From: Prolixibacteraceae bacterium | GTDB lineage: Bacteria; Bacteroidota; Bacteroidia; Bacteroidales; Prolixibacteraceae | DNA length: 64,000 nt | Assembly: GCA_019459485.1 (NCBI GenBank) | Contig: JAIBEZ010000114.1 | Coordinates: forward strand, 1-64,000 | Direction of reading: 5' to 3' | Part shown: piece by piece, positions 53,123-61,518 of the stretch | Numbering within the stretch: the first letter of the stretch is position 1 | Layout of the letters: each line of letters begins with the position of its first letter | Made by a program: the position numbers and the translations under genes | The notes under the pieces: generated by a model | Seen by the model: the letters and a program-made list of their open reading frames with translations, nothing else | What the model was told of the DNA's origin: nothing | The model's database searches: none

Positions 53123-55468
53123 ATGGAAAGAGATATTTCAGACTTCAAAAAATACATCCGAATATTCTGGATTACATTTGCTTCAGGCGTTGCAGCCGTT
53201 TTTTTGTTGTTCTTCATGATTGCTCAAGGCTGGCTTGGTTTCATGCCGACTTTTGAAGAATTGGAAAATCCTGAAAGTTTGCTGGCCTCCGAGGTAGTTT
53301 CTGCCGACAGTGTCATTCTGGGAAAATATTTCATGGAAAACCGAAGTTTTGTCAACTATGAAGAATTTAGCCCTCAACTGCTGAATGCACTTATCGCGAC
53401 CGAAGATGTCAGGTTTTTTGAACATTCAGGAATCGATATCAGAGGTCTTTTCAGGGTATTTAAAGGCATACTTACAGCCGATAGCAAATCAGGAGGGGGT
53501 AGCACGATTAGCCAGCAACTGGCCAAAATGCTTTTTCCACGAGATAACCTCGACAATAAGTTTGAGCTTATTCTACGAAAATTTAAAGAATGGGTAATTG
53601 CCGTAAAACTGGAGAAAAGTTACACCAAAGAGGAAATCATCACGATGTACCTTAATAAATATGATTTTCTGAACCTTGCTGTAGGAATTAAATCGGCAGC
53701 AGCCATCTATTTTAATACAAGTCCCGATTCGCTCCGGCTCGAACAAGCCGCAATGTTGGTCGGGATGGCAAAAAACTCATCCCTTTACAATCCTGTAAGG
53801 CGCGCTGAACTCACACTTCAACGCCGGAATGTGGTATTGTCACAAATGCAAAAATACGGGTATATATCGAAATCTGTTCGTGATTCGGCAAAAGCATTGC
53901 CGCTCGGACTCGACTACCACAAAGTGGATTTTAAAACCGGACTGGCTCCATATTTCAGGGAATACCTGCGTATTGCCATGAATGCAAAGAAACCTGTCAG
54001 TTCAGATTATGCTTCCTGGCAAATGCAAAAATTCAGGGAAGACTCGGTTGAGTGGGAAATGAATCCATTGTATGGCTGGTGCAATAAAAATAAAAAACTG
54101 GATGGTTCTTCGTACAATTTATACCGCGACGGTATCCGGATTGTTACAACCATCGACTCACGCATGCAAAAGTATGCAGAGGAAGCGGTGACCACCCACC
54201 TGAAAACCAATTTACAGCCTGCCTTTAACAAGCATCTGAGGAAATTAAAAAACAAACCGTTCTCAAATACAATGACCGATGAATCCATTGAAAAGATATT
54301 GGAACAATCGATCAAACAAACTGAACGATACCACATTGCAAAACAAGCCGGTAAATCGTGGGACGAAATCAAAACAATATTTGATACACCGGTTGAAATG
54401 AGCGTATTTTCATACAAAGGCGACCGCGATACCACCATGACTCCGCTTGATTCCATAAAATATTATTACAGTTATTTCCGCTCTTCATTTATGTCGATGG
54501 AAATTAATACCGGCCATGTAAAAGCCTATGTTGGCGGACCAGATTACCGTCATTTTATGTACGATATGGTAAAGGGCGGAAAAAGACAGGTTGGATCGAC
54601 CGTAAAGCCCTTTTTATACACACTGGCCATGCAAAACGGATTTTCTCCGTGCAGCAAAGTGCCAAATGTAAAACAACAATTTATTTTGCCGGACGGACGT
54701 ATCTGGGAAGCAAGAAACTCAGGAAAAACAAAATTCGATGATAAAATGGTTACCCTGAAATGGGGATTGGCACATTCTGTAAACCAGGTTTCTGCCTGGG
54801 TAATGAAACAGTTCAATCCGCAGGCGGTGGCCGATGTGATGAAGAAAATGGGCGTTTACAGTCCGATTGACCCGGTTCCGGCAATGTTTCTGGGCACTGC
54901 CGACATTACACTTTACGAGATGGTTGGTGCGTACAGCTCATTCGCCAACAAAGGCGTTTATACACAACCAATTTTTGTAACCCGTATCGAAGACCGTCAC
55001 GGAAATGTGATATCGACATTCAGGCCCGAAAGGCATGATGCCATTGATGAACAAACTGCATACCTGATGATTGAACTGATGCGTGGGGTTGTTGATGCCG
55101 GATCGGGAGGAAGATTGCGCTGGAAACCTGAATATGGAGGCTTCAGGGGGCAGATTGCAGCTAAAACGGGTACAACACAAAACCAGTCGGATGGCTGGTT
55201 TATCGGAATCACTCCGCAATTGGTAAATGGCTCGTGGACAGGCGCAGAATTGAGAAGTATTCATTTCGAAGATCTGCAATCGGGCCAGGGTGCAAGTATG
55301 GCACTGCCAATCTGGGGATATTACATGAGGAAGGTTTACGCCGACAAAAGTTTGCCTTACAGTGACGAAAGTGTATTTGTACGGCCTGCCAATTTCAATG
55401 TAAACCTCAACTGCAATGATCCGGAAAGCATTGAGCAAGACAATGACAATTCAGAAGAATTCTTTTAG
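53123..55468 (+). CDS. Penicillin-binding protein 1A (class A)
   Basis: This 781-residue bifunctional enzyme polymerises and cross-links peptidoglycan. A cytoplasmic N-terminus and one transmembrane segment (IFWITFASGVAAVFLLFF, about 14-31) precede the GT51 transglycosylase domain (about 75-250), with the catalytic Glu in ATEDVRFFEHSGID and GGGSTISQQLAKMLF. The transpeptidase domain (about 430-740) has the SXXK box STVKPF, an SVN motif (AHSVNQVSAW) and KTGTTQ. All active-site boxes are intact. Confidence 0.95.
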   Translation: MERDISDFKKYIRIFWITFASGVAAVFLLFFMIAQGWLGFMPTFEELENPESLLASEVVSADSVILGKYFMENRSFVNYEEFSPQLLNALIATEDVRFFEHSGIDIRGLFRVFKGILTADSKSGGGSTISQQLAKMLFPRDNLDNKFELILRKFKEWVIAVKLEKSYTKEEIITMYLNKYDFLNLAVGIKSAAAIYFNTSPDSLRLEQAAMLVGMAKNSSLYNPVRRAELTLQRRNVVLSQMQKYGYISKSVRDSAKALPLGLDYHKVDFKTGLAPYFREYLRIAMNAKKPVSSDYASWQMQKFREDSVEWEMNPLYGWCNKNKKLDGSSYNLYRDGIRIVTTIDSRMQKYAEEAVTTHLKTNLQPAFNKHLRKLKNKPFSNTMTDESIEKILEQSIKQTERYHIAKQAGKSWDEIKTIFDTPVEMSVFSYKGDRDTTMTPLDSIKYYYSYFRSSFMSMEINTGHVKAYVGGPDYRHFMYDMVKGGKRQVGSTVKPFLYTLAMQNGFSPCSKVPNVKQQFILPDGRIWEARNSGKTKFDDKMVTLKWGLAHSVNQVSAWVMKQFNPQAVADVMKKMGVYSPIDPVPAMFLGTADITLYEMVGAYSSFANKGVYTQPIFVTRIEDRHGNVISTFRPERHDAIDEQTAYLMIELMRGVVDAGSGGRLRWKPEYGGFRGQIAAKTGTTQNQSDGWFIGITPQLVNGSWTGAELRSIHFEDLQSGQGASMALPIWGYYMRKVYADKSLPYSDESVFVRPANFNVNLNCNDPESIEQDNDNSEEFF

Positions 55469-55476
55469 CAAAAATA

Positions 55477-55566
55477 AGTTTGAAGTGCCTAAAATGCGAA
55501 GTGCCTAAAGTATTGTGGGAACCACTAACTTTAGGCACTTTAAGTACTTTAGACACTCCAAACTTC
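55477..55566. repeat. Nested inverted repeat between the PBP1A gene and the DUF4837 gene
   Basis: Inner arms AAGTGCCTAAAGT (55499-55511) and ACTTTAGGCACTT (55528-55540) are perfect. Outer arms AAGTTTGAAGTGCCTAAA (about 55477-55494) and the reverse complement of CTTTAGACACTCCAAACTT (about 55548-55566) are imperfect. Each side thus carries two copies of the AGTGCCTAAA unit. It may act as a terminator for the two convergent genes, but it lacks a T-run. Confidence 0.7.
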
Positions 55567-55568
55567 TT

Positions 55569-56606
55569 TTAATTTCCGCTTTCGAGTTGTTTGGTTATTT
55601 TATCACTTATTGCCTGATCTGGAAATTCAAGCGAATAAATCATTGCCTCAACTTGCCGTACATAATTCCGTTTCGAATTTTTTGGGGCATAAACATGTCC
55701 TTCAACTGTAACAATTCTGCGACGACTGGCATCCAAAACCGCAAGACTGACAAAAGGACCCCCCATAAAATCTTTTTCAACCCTCCACAAACCGCGCATT
55801 TCAGAAGCATAATTTCCATTGTAATTCAGGATATTGAAATCCAAAGGAACTTCCATTTCGGTGGTCATGTAACTTCCCGGAAGTGGTCCCGGAACATTGG
55901 CGTTCATTACCAGGTTACGTTTACCCAATTGAAATTTAGGTGTAAATGTACTGTCTGAATCATACGGATATGTATATACAATGATGCTTTGGGTGATCAG
56001 GGGCGTATCGTACCTGATCCAGACAAAATTTGAATCTTTCTTTACAATTTTAAAACCGGTGGGCACATAAAGTTTAATGTTAAAATCTTTCAGCAGCTCT
56101 TTGTAAACAGCCTTTTCCTGCACATCAAAATAAGTTTTCTTTAAACGGTCTTTTTCAGCTTTCAGGAAAAATCCAATTATTTTTTCACTGTTCGCATTGA
56201 ACATCTCCTCGAAATTCTCTGCTGAAGTGGCCTGAATATTTACCACCGCCTGTGGGTAGGCATAAACATCATTGGTAAATTCGACTTTTGGATTGGTGGT
56301 GGTTGGCGAGATTTTAACCGTAATAAGATTTCGGCTTGTCTTAAATATATTAATAAATGCTTCAGGAGGTACATTTATCAGCGAAAAAATAGGTTCCTCC
56401 TGCGGAAGTGATGCCTGCGGCTGAGCGAGTGTCTGCCGCATTGCCGATCCAACCCTGCCATTCCATACTTCCTTGCCAATTACAATGACTACTTCGTTTG
56501 ATTTACCAGTGATGGTTTCCATTTTTGCACCTTCTTTGAGGTTGCAGGAAAATAAAACAAAGGTCAAAAAAAACAAAACGGAAAATTCCGGCATAATTCG
56601 TTTCAT
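55569..56606 (-). CDS. DUF4837 lipoprotein
   Basis: This 345-residue lipoprotein (signal peptide with Cys in FVLFSCNLKEG) matches DUF4837. Features are NEVVIVIGKEVWNGRVGSAM, PIFSLINVPPEAF, the middle KLYVPTGFKIVKKDSNFVWI and the C-terminal RRIVTVEGHVYAPKNSKRNY. DUF4837 proteins are conserved in Bacteroidota envelopes and have no known function. It is a single gene, convergent with the PBP1A gene. Confidence 0.85.
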   Translation of the reverse strand: MKRIMPEFSVLFFLTFVLFSCNLKEGAKMETITGKSNEVVIVIGKEVWNGRVGSAMRQTLAQPQASLPQEEPIFSLINVPPEAFINIFKTSRNLITVKISPTTTNPKVEFTNDVYAYPQAVVNIQATSAENFEEMFNANSEKIIGFFLKAEKDRLKKTYFDVQEKAVYKELLKDFNIKLYVPTGFKIVKKDSNFVWIRYDTPLITQSIIVYTYPYDSDSTFTPKFQLGKRNLVMNANVPGPLPGSYMTTEMEVPLDFNILNYNGNYASEMRGLWRVEKDFMGGPFVSLAVLDASRRRIVTVEGHVYAPKNSKRNYVRQVEAMIYSLEFPDQAISDKITKQLESGN

Positions 56607-56710
56607 GGGTATGATGTTTTGTGTTTGGCTGCTGCTTCAAAAACCTTACCAGAATAAAGAATCTCAAATGACACACATAAGCCTGAATTGCAATTAAGCT
56701 AAAAGGCAAA

Positions 56711-56736
56711 AAAAAACCCGCGATAGCGGGGTTTTC
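56711..56736 (-). terminator. Terminator downstream of tatA
   Basis: On the - strand AAAACCCCGC and GCGGGTTTT pair as a stem with a TATC-type loop, followed by a run of T (A on the + strand, 56708-56716). Confidence 0.8.
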
Positions 56737-56742
56737 CTTCAA

Positions 56743-56940
56743 CTATTTTTCAATCTTCTCAGTATCCTTTTTTGCTTCTTCTTCTTCCGATTTTGAGGCA
56801 TTCTTAAATTCCTTTATTCCCTTGCCAAGGCCTTTCATCAATTCAGGAATTTTGGTTCCGCCAAACATCAGGACAACTACAACCAATACAATAATTAGTT
56901 CCTGAGGTCCGATCATTCCGGCAATAATAAATGAGTTCAT
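56743..56940 (-). CDS. Twin-arginine translocase subunit TatA
   Basis: This 65-residue protein has an N-terminal transmembrane helix (IGPQELIIVLVVVVLMFGG, about 10-28), the FGGTKIPELMKGLGKGI hinge and amphipathic helix, and a charged C-terminal tail, the layout of TatA/E. TatA forms the pore for folded proteins with twin-arginine signals. A Tat substrate candidate is encoded at 63038-64000. TatC is not in the window. Confidence 0.93.
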   Translation of the reverse strand: MNSFIIAGMIGPQELIIVLVVVVLMFGGTKIPELMKGLGKGIKEFKNASKSEEEEAKKDTEKIEK

Positions 56941-56996
56941 ACTATTAAAGTTTAAATGGTTTTTGCAAAAGTAATAAAAATAACAACTTCACTTCC

Positions 56997-58331
56997 CTAT
57001 TTGAAAAGTTTAAATATATCGTTGCCATTGGCAAAAATAACCAGTGAGAGAAGCAACACCATTCCGACAATCTGGGCATATTCCAGAAATTTGTCTCCCG
57101 GTTTGCGACCTGTGATCATCTCGAAAAGCAGAAACATTACATGTCCGCCGTCAAGTGCCGGAATAGGTAACAGGTTCATAACACCCAGAATGATAGAGAG
57201 AAATGCGGTCATGTTCCAAAACGAATGCCAGTCCCACGCCCCCGGAAAAATATTTCCGATGGCAATAAAACCGCCCAGACTTTCGTACGCTTTTGTTTTA
57301 GGCGAGAAAATGAGTTTAAACTGCTTCAGGTAGTCGTTAATCGTGCTAATTCCCTTATTAAAACCGGCAGGAATCGATTCCACGAGGCTATAGGTAACGG
57401 TTTTAAATTCAAGAAATCCGATGGCACTTTCAAGAAATTCAGGATAAAATCCGAGAGTGCCTTCTTCAGACACTGTTACAGGAATGGTCTTTGGCACCTT
57501 ACCGCGCACAACCTCCACGTTAACTTCCTGCCCTTTGTGTGATTTGAGATAATCAGTAAATTGGTCATAAAATTCGAACTGCAGACTGTCGATCCCAACA
57601 AATACATCGCCTTTTTCCAAACCTGCCAGGCTGGCCGGCGAGTCTTTGGCAATTCTGTCAGCTTTAAATCCAAAGGGCATACGAGGTTCGAAAACTGCCC
57701 TGCTTTTAATCAGCAATGCAACATCCTCATCCGAAATTTCAACATCAATTTGCTGACCGTCGCGTAAAACCTGGATAGATTTGGCATCTTCAAGCAAAAT
57801 AGTTGGTATGATTTTTCTGAAATTATCAACGTAAACCTGATCCACCGAAAGTATCTTATCGCCATTTTTCAAACCAATTTGTTCACCGGCCTCAGACACC
57901 ATGATACCATGTTTGACATTTTCTGTCGGAAGGTATTGTTCGCCCCATGCATAAAGAATGCCGATGTAAATAATGAATGCAAGGATGAAATTCATCAAAA
58001 CACCGCCAATCATGATCAGCAAACGCTGCCACGATTTTTTAGAACGGAATTCATGTGGCTGCGGAGGCAGTTTCATTGCCTCTTTGTCCATCGATTCATC
58101 TATCATTCCTGAAATCTTCACGTATCCACCCAGTGGCAGCCAGCCAATTCCGTATTCGGTATCGCCTTTTTTCACTTTGAAAAGTGAGAACCATGGATCA
58201 AAAAACAAGTAAAATTTTTCGACACGGGTTTTAAAAATTCGTGCAAACAAAAAATGCCCGAATTCGTGTATAATAACCAATAAAGATAAACTTAGAATGA
58301 GCTGTGCCCCTTTAATTAATACTACTTCCAT
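56997..58331 (-). CDS. RseP-family site-2 zinc metalloprotease
   Basis: This 444-residue intramembrane protease has the zinc motif HEFGH (22-26) in the first transmembrane helix, the third ligand Asp in PALDGGHVMF near residue 395, and two PDZ regions between (about 115-200 and 205-285). It cuts anti-sigma factors within the membrane in envelope-stress signalling. It lies 18 bases after dxr, as is common, and forms one unit with it. Confidence 0.94.
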   Translation of the reverse strand: MEVVLIKGAQLILSLSLLVIIHEFGHFLFARIFKTRVEKFYLFFDPWFSLFKVKKGDTEYGIGWLPLGGYVKISGMIDESMDKEAMKLPPQPHEFRSKKSWQRLLIMIGGVLMNFILAFIIYIGILYAWGEQYLPTENVKHGIMVSEAGEQIGLKNGDKILSVDQVYVDNFRKIIPTILLEDAKSIQVLRDGQQIDVEISDEDVALLIKSRAVFEPRMPFGFKADRIAKDSPASLAGLEKGDVFVGIDSLQFEFYDQFTDYLKSHKGQEVNVEVVRGKVPKTIPVTVSEEGTLGFYPEFLESAIGFLEFKTVTYSLVESIPAGFNKGISTINDYLKQFKLIFSPKTKAYESLGGFIAIGNIFPGAWDWHSFWNMTAFLSIILGVMNLLPIPALDGGHVMFLLFEMITGRKPGDKFLEYAQIVGMVLLLSLVIFANGNDIFKLFK

Positions 58332-58349
58332 CGAATAATTTTTCTGTTT

Positions 58350-59522
58350 TTAAATCTTTTGTATCGCCTGATTTTTAACCATGGCAGATGTTAATATACG
58401 CGTTTCCTTGTCTGTCTGAATGTAATCCTCCAGATTCGGATTTTTAATAAATGTTGCCTTTTCCATGGCTTTTCCAATAATTTCAGGCATTTCCAAAAAA
58501 CTGATCCTGTCTGTAAGAAAAGCCTGTACCACCACTTCGTTTGCTGCATTCAATATACAAGGCATGTTTCCTGCCTGATTTAACGCTTCAAAAGCGAGTG
58601 CAAGATTACGAAAATTTTTCGTATCCGGCTGTTCAAATGTCAGTTTCGGGTAATCTAAAAAACTGAACCGTTTGAACCCCGAGTCCAGCCTTTCGGGAAA
58701 ACTGAGCGCATATTGAATGGGTAATTTCATATCCGGAAGTCCCATTTGGGCTTTCATCGATCCATCGCGAAACTGAACGATGGAATGAATAATGCTCTGC
58801 GGATGAACGATCACATCAATTTGTTCCGGTTTTAATCCAAAGAGCCATTTTGCTTCAATCACTTCAAAACCTTTATTCATCATCGAAGCCGAGTCAATGG
58901 TGATTTTAGCGCCCATGTCCCAGTTCGGATGTTTCAGTGCATCGGCTTTGGTAACGGTAGCAAGCTGTTCAGGAGTATAACCCCGGAATGGCCCGCCTGA
59001 TGCTGTCAGGTATATTTTTTCGATTTCATTGTTGAACTCGCCTACCAAACATTGAAAGATGGCCGAATGTTCAGAATCGACCGGGTAAATATTTACTTTG
59101 TGCTCGATGGCCAGTTGGTTAATAATTTCGCCTGCCACCACCATCGTTTCCTTGTTGGCCAGCGCAATGTGCTTTCCGGCTTTTATGGCGTTGCAGGTCG
59201 GGATGAGCCCGGAATAACCAACCATCGCCGTAACAACCAAATCGATGGTATCCATTTCAACAACCTGCTGAAGCGCTTCCCTGCCGGCATAAACTTTTAT
59301 CGGTTCATCTTTCAGCGCCTCTTTTAACAGATCGTAATGGCATGAGTTGGAAATTACCACCACATTGGGCTGAAAAATTTTTGCCTGTGCAATTAGCAGA
59401 TCAATATTATTGTTTGCAGTTAAAACTTCAACTTCAAAAGAATCTGGATTTTGCGAAATAACTTCCAGGGTTTGAGTACCAATTGATCCGGTTGACCCCA
59501 GAATAGCAATGCGTTTTTTCAT
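58350..59522 (-). CDS. 1-deoxy-D-xylulose 5-phosphate reductoisomerase
   Basis: This 390-residue enzyme is the second step of the MEP isoprenoid pathway. It shows the NADPH-binding ILGSTGSIGTQTLEVI (7-22), ALANKETMVVAGE (about 120-132), the active-site DSEHSAIFQ (about 149-157) and SIIHSIVQFRDGS (about 250-262). The length is usual. It lies between the M23 peptidase gene and rseP on one strand. Confidence 0.97.
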   Translation of the reverse strand: MKKRIAILGSTGSIGTQTLEVISQNPDSFEVEVLTANNNIDLLIAQAKIFQPNVVVISNSCHYDLLKEALKDEPIKVYAGREALQQVVEMDTIDLVVTAMVGYSGLIPTCNAIKAGKHIALANKETMVVAGEIINQLAIEHKVNIYPVDSEHSAIFQCLVGEFNNEIEKIYLTASGGPFRGYTPEQLATVTKADALKHPNWDMGAKITIDSASMMNKGFEVIEAKWLFGLKPEQIDVIVHPQSIIHSIVQFRDGSMKAQMGLPDMKLPIQYALSFPERLDSGFKRFSFLDYPKLTFEQPDTKNFRNLALAFEALNQAGNMPCILNAANEVVVQAFLTDRISFLEMPEIIGKAMEKATFIKNPNLEDYIQTDKETRILTSAMVKNQAIQKI

Positions 59523-59530
59523 AGAATGGT

Positions 59531-60394
59531 TTAAAAATCAATGTATGTTTCCGGATCAAGGGCTGTTCCGTTGTGCCAAAGTTCGAAATGCAGGTGCGGA
59601 CCGGTTGTGAGCTCTCCGCTGTTTCCCATGATGGCGATCACCTCTCCCGCTTTCACCCTGTCGCCCACCGATTTCAATAATTCAGCATTGTGCTTGTATG
59701 CCGAAATGATATTGCTTTCGTGCTGAATATATATTGAATTGCCTGTGTCCATTGTCCAGCCGGCGAAAATTACAGTTCCATCCAATACATTCGAAATTCT
59801 TGCATTAAGTGTTCCAACAATATCAATCGCCAGGTGCTCGGTTTTCGCATTGAATTTATTGGTGATCATTCCCCGGAGCGGTGTGAAAAAATGAATATTG
59901 GCGATACTTGGAAGCCGTTTCGAATTTTCTGAAACCGATAAACTGAGCCGCTCTTCGAGCAACTTATCCTGAAATGCAGAATCAGCATTGAAACTTCGAA
60001 ATTTAACTTCATGGGCAGTTAATCCCGAGTCAGATACAGGCATTTCATCCGTAGGCACTTCTCCCATGAACAATGCTTTTATCTTGTCAAAATATTTATC
60101 CCTTTCTATGATTTCATTTTCCAAAGAATCAACCAAAACATAATTGCGAATGATAATTTGCCGGGTTTTAGCACTTGGATATCCGGGAATATTTTCGCGC
60201 AAGGGAGTGTACGCAATAATAACAGTGGTTAGTAAAATTAATAAAATAGCGCCCAAACTGCCCAGAGTCAACACTTTTATCGGGGTAAGTTTGATGCTCC
60301 AGACCGTTTGAATCGTAGAATCGTTGTAGATGATGAGCCGGTAATGGTCTTTCAGCATCTGAAATATTTTCTTGGTCAGCTCTTTTCTGTTCAT
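59531..60394 (-). CDS. M23-family peptidase (LytM domain), membrane-anchored
   Basis: This 287-residue protein has one transmembrane segment (VLTLGSLGAILLILLTTVII, about 39-58), a helical stretch (about 85-165) and a C-terminal M23 domain (about 175-287) with metal ligands in TEHLAIDIVG (His, Asp) and PHLHFELW (HxH). The complete set of zinc ligands suggests it cuts peptidoglycan cross-links in the periplasm. It precedes dxr by 8 bases. Confidence 0.9.
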   Translation of the reverse strand: MNRKELTKKIFQMLKDHYRLIIYNDSTIQTVWSIKLTPIKVLTLGSLGAILLILLTTVIIAYTPLRENIPGYPSAKTRQIIIRNYVLVDSLENEIIERDKYFDKIKALFMGEVPTDEMPVSDSGLTAHEVKFRSFNADSAFQDKLLEERLSLSVSENSKRLPSIANIHFFTPLRGMITNKFNAKTEHLAIDIVGTLNARISNVLDGTVIFAGWTMDTGNSIYIQHESNIISAYKHNAELLKSVGDRVKAGEVIAIMGNSGELTTGPHLHFELWHNGTALDPETYIDF

Positions 60395-60538
60395 TCTCTG
60401 TTTTTTCGAACTCCAAAATTAGAAAGATTTATAGAAAACCAGTCCGATCAACCCCATATTAATACTTCATAACGAAGCAGATTCAACAATCAGCAAAAAA
60501 TAATTGAAATCGGATTAGGAATATTTAAACCGATGCGC

Positions 60539-60546
60539 TATATTTG
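60539..60546 (+). promoter_or_regulatory. -7 promoter box for initiator tRNA
   Basis: TATATTTG matches TAnnTTTG, about 73 bases before the tRNA start. Confidence 0.5.
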
Positions 60547-60619
60547 CAGCCGCTTAGCAGAGAAATCAGAAGCAAAGCGAAGTTCTTACAAACGACGATA
60601 CATTTATATAAAGATATAT

Positions 60620-60692
60620 TGCGGGATGGAGCAGTTGGTAGCTCGTTGGGCTCATAACCCAAAGGCCGTCGGTTCGAGTCCGGCTCCCGCTA
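60620..60692 (+). tRNA. Initiator tRNA-Met (CAT)
   Basis: A 73-base cloverleaf with anticodon CAT at 60653-60655. It is an initiator by three marks: position 1 and 72 (T and T) do not pair, the anticodon stem has three consecutive G-C pairs (GGG/CCC next to the loop CTCATAA), and the D stem has A11-T24. The acceptor stem GCGGGA/TCCCGC is otherwise complete. The 3' CCA is not encoded. Confidence 0.92.
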
Positions 60693-60697
60693 CACAG

Positions 60698-60729
60698 AAG
60701 CTCTGGCATTTATGCCGGAGCTTTTTTTA
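60698..60729 (+). terminator. Terminator after initiator tRNA
   Basis: AAGCTCTGGCA and TGCCGGAGCTT form a strong stem (one G-T pair) followed by a T-run. Confidence 0.85.
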
Positions 60730-60837
60730 TGTCCGCCCTTTGCACTTCCACCCCTATTTCTTCCTGTTATAAAAAAAAGCTGCTCCAATTTTTGTTGAAA
60801 CAGCTGATAAAAGATAAAACCAAGACTATTGCAATAA

Positions 60838-61278
60838 CTATTTTTTGTAAAAAGGATGTATCAGATAATTGTAGATCATACATCCGGCACAAATTGCAAA
60901 TACAAATTCAAGGCCCGCAAAGAAAATAAGCATTCCGGCAACAACCACAGATGCAAGTTGAAGTTCAAGTATGAACAGAACAGCAATAACGATGGTCATT
61001 AAAAATCCAAGACGGGCTGCAAAAACCTTTGGCGCTTTGTCTATCATTTTTACCGGCAGGTTGAGAGTGTTGCTCAAATAATGGCTCATAAAACTTAACG
61101 GACTGAACTTAATTTCGGTAAAAGCCCTGATGAAAAAATCGGCCATTAAAAAAACAAGCAAAAATATGGAGTTAAAAACAAATGCACTTACAATAACAGC
61201 AATTGCAAAAAACGCATTAAAACGTGTAACCTGCTCGTTTATACGCTGATCTGAAATGGGACAAACTAAATTCTTCAT
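60838..61278 (-). CDS. DUF4395 membrane protein
   Basis: This 146-residue protein starts with NLVCPISDQRINEQVTRFNA, the DUF4395 signature, and has about four transmembrane segments (for example FFAIAVIVSAFVFNSIFLLV and LGFLMTIVIAVLFILELQL). Cysteines occur at residue 5 and in ICAGC near the end, as in other members. The function is unknown; relatives are found next to thioredoxin-like proteins, but none is here. It is a single gene. Confidence 0.85.
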   Translation of the reverse strand: MKNLVCPISDQRINEQVTRFNAFFAIAVIVSAFVFNSIFLLVFLMADFFIRAFTEIKFSPLSFMSHYLSNTLNLPVKMIDKAPKVFAARLGFLMTIVIAVLFILELQLASVVVAGMLIFFAGLEFVFAICAGCMIYNYLIHPFYKK

Positions 61279-61518
61279 AATTCAAATGATTTATTCAATC
61301 CTGCAATAACAAAAAAACACAATTTTTAATGGATTCGCCAAATAAAATACAAATGTGTCTTTTATTCTGAAATAAAGGTATGAATTGTGCAAATTACATT
61401 AAAGGCTTAATATTTCGGTAAAACTGTTTCCGTTTCATATTATTCCCAAATTTGTTTCCCCGACCAGAAATTCAAATCATATTTCTAACTTTATGGCTTC
61501 TAACAATTCTTGAAAAGC

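Noticed and set aside
60620-60692. T-T mismatch at the end of the tRNA acceptor stem as damage
   Set aside because: An unpaired 1-72 position is the normal mark of bacterial initiator tRNA.
60533-60772. Small open frame over the initiator tRNA
   Set aside because: It covers the tRNA gene and its terminator, so it is not a protein gene.
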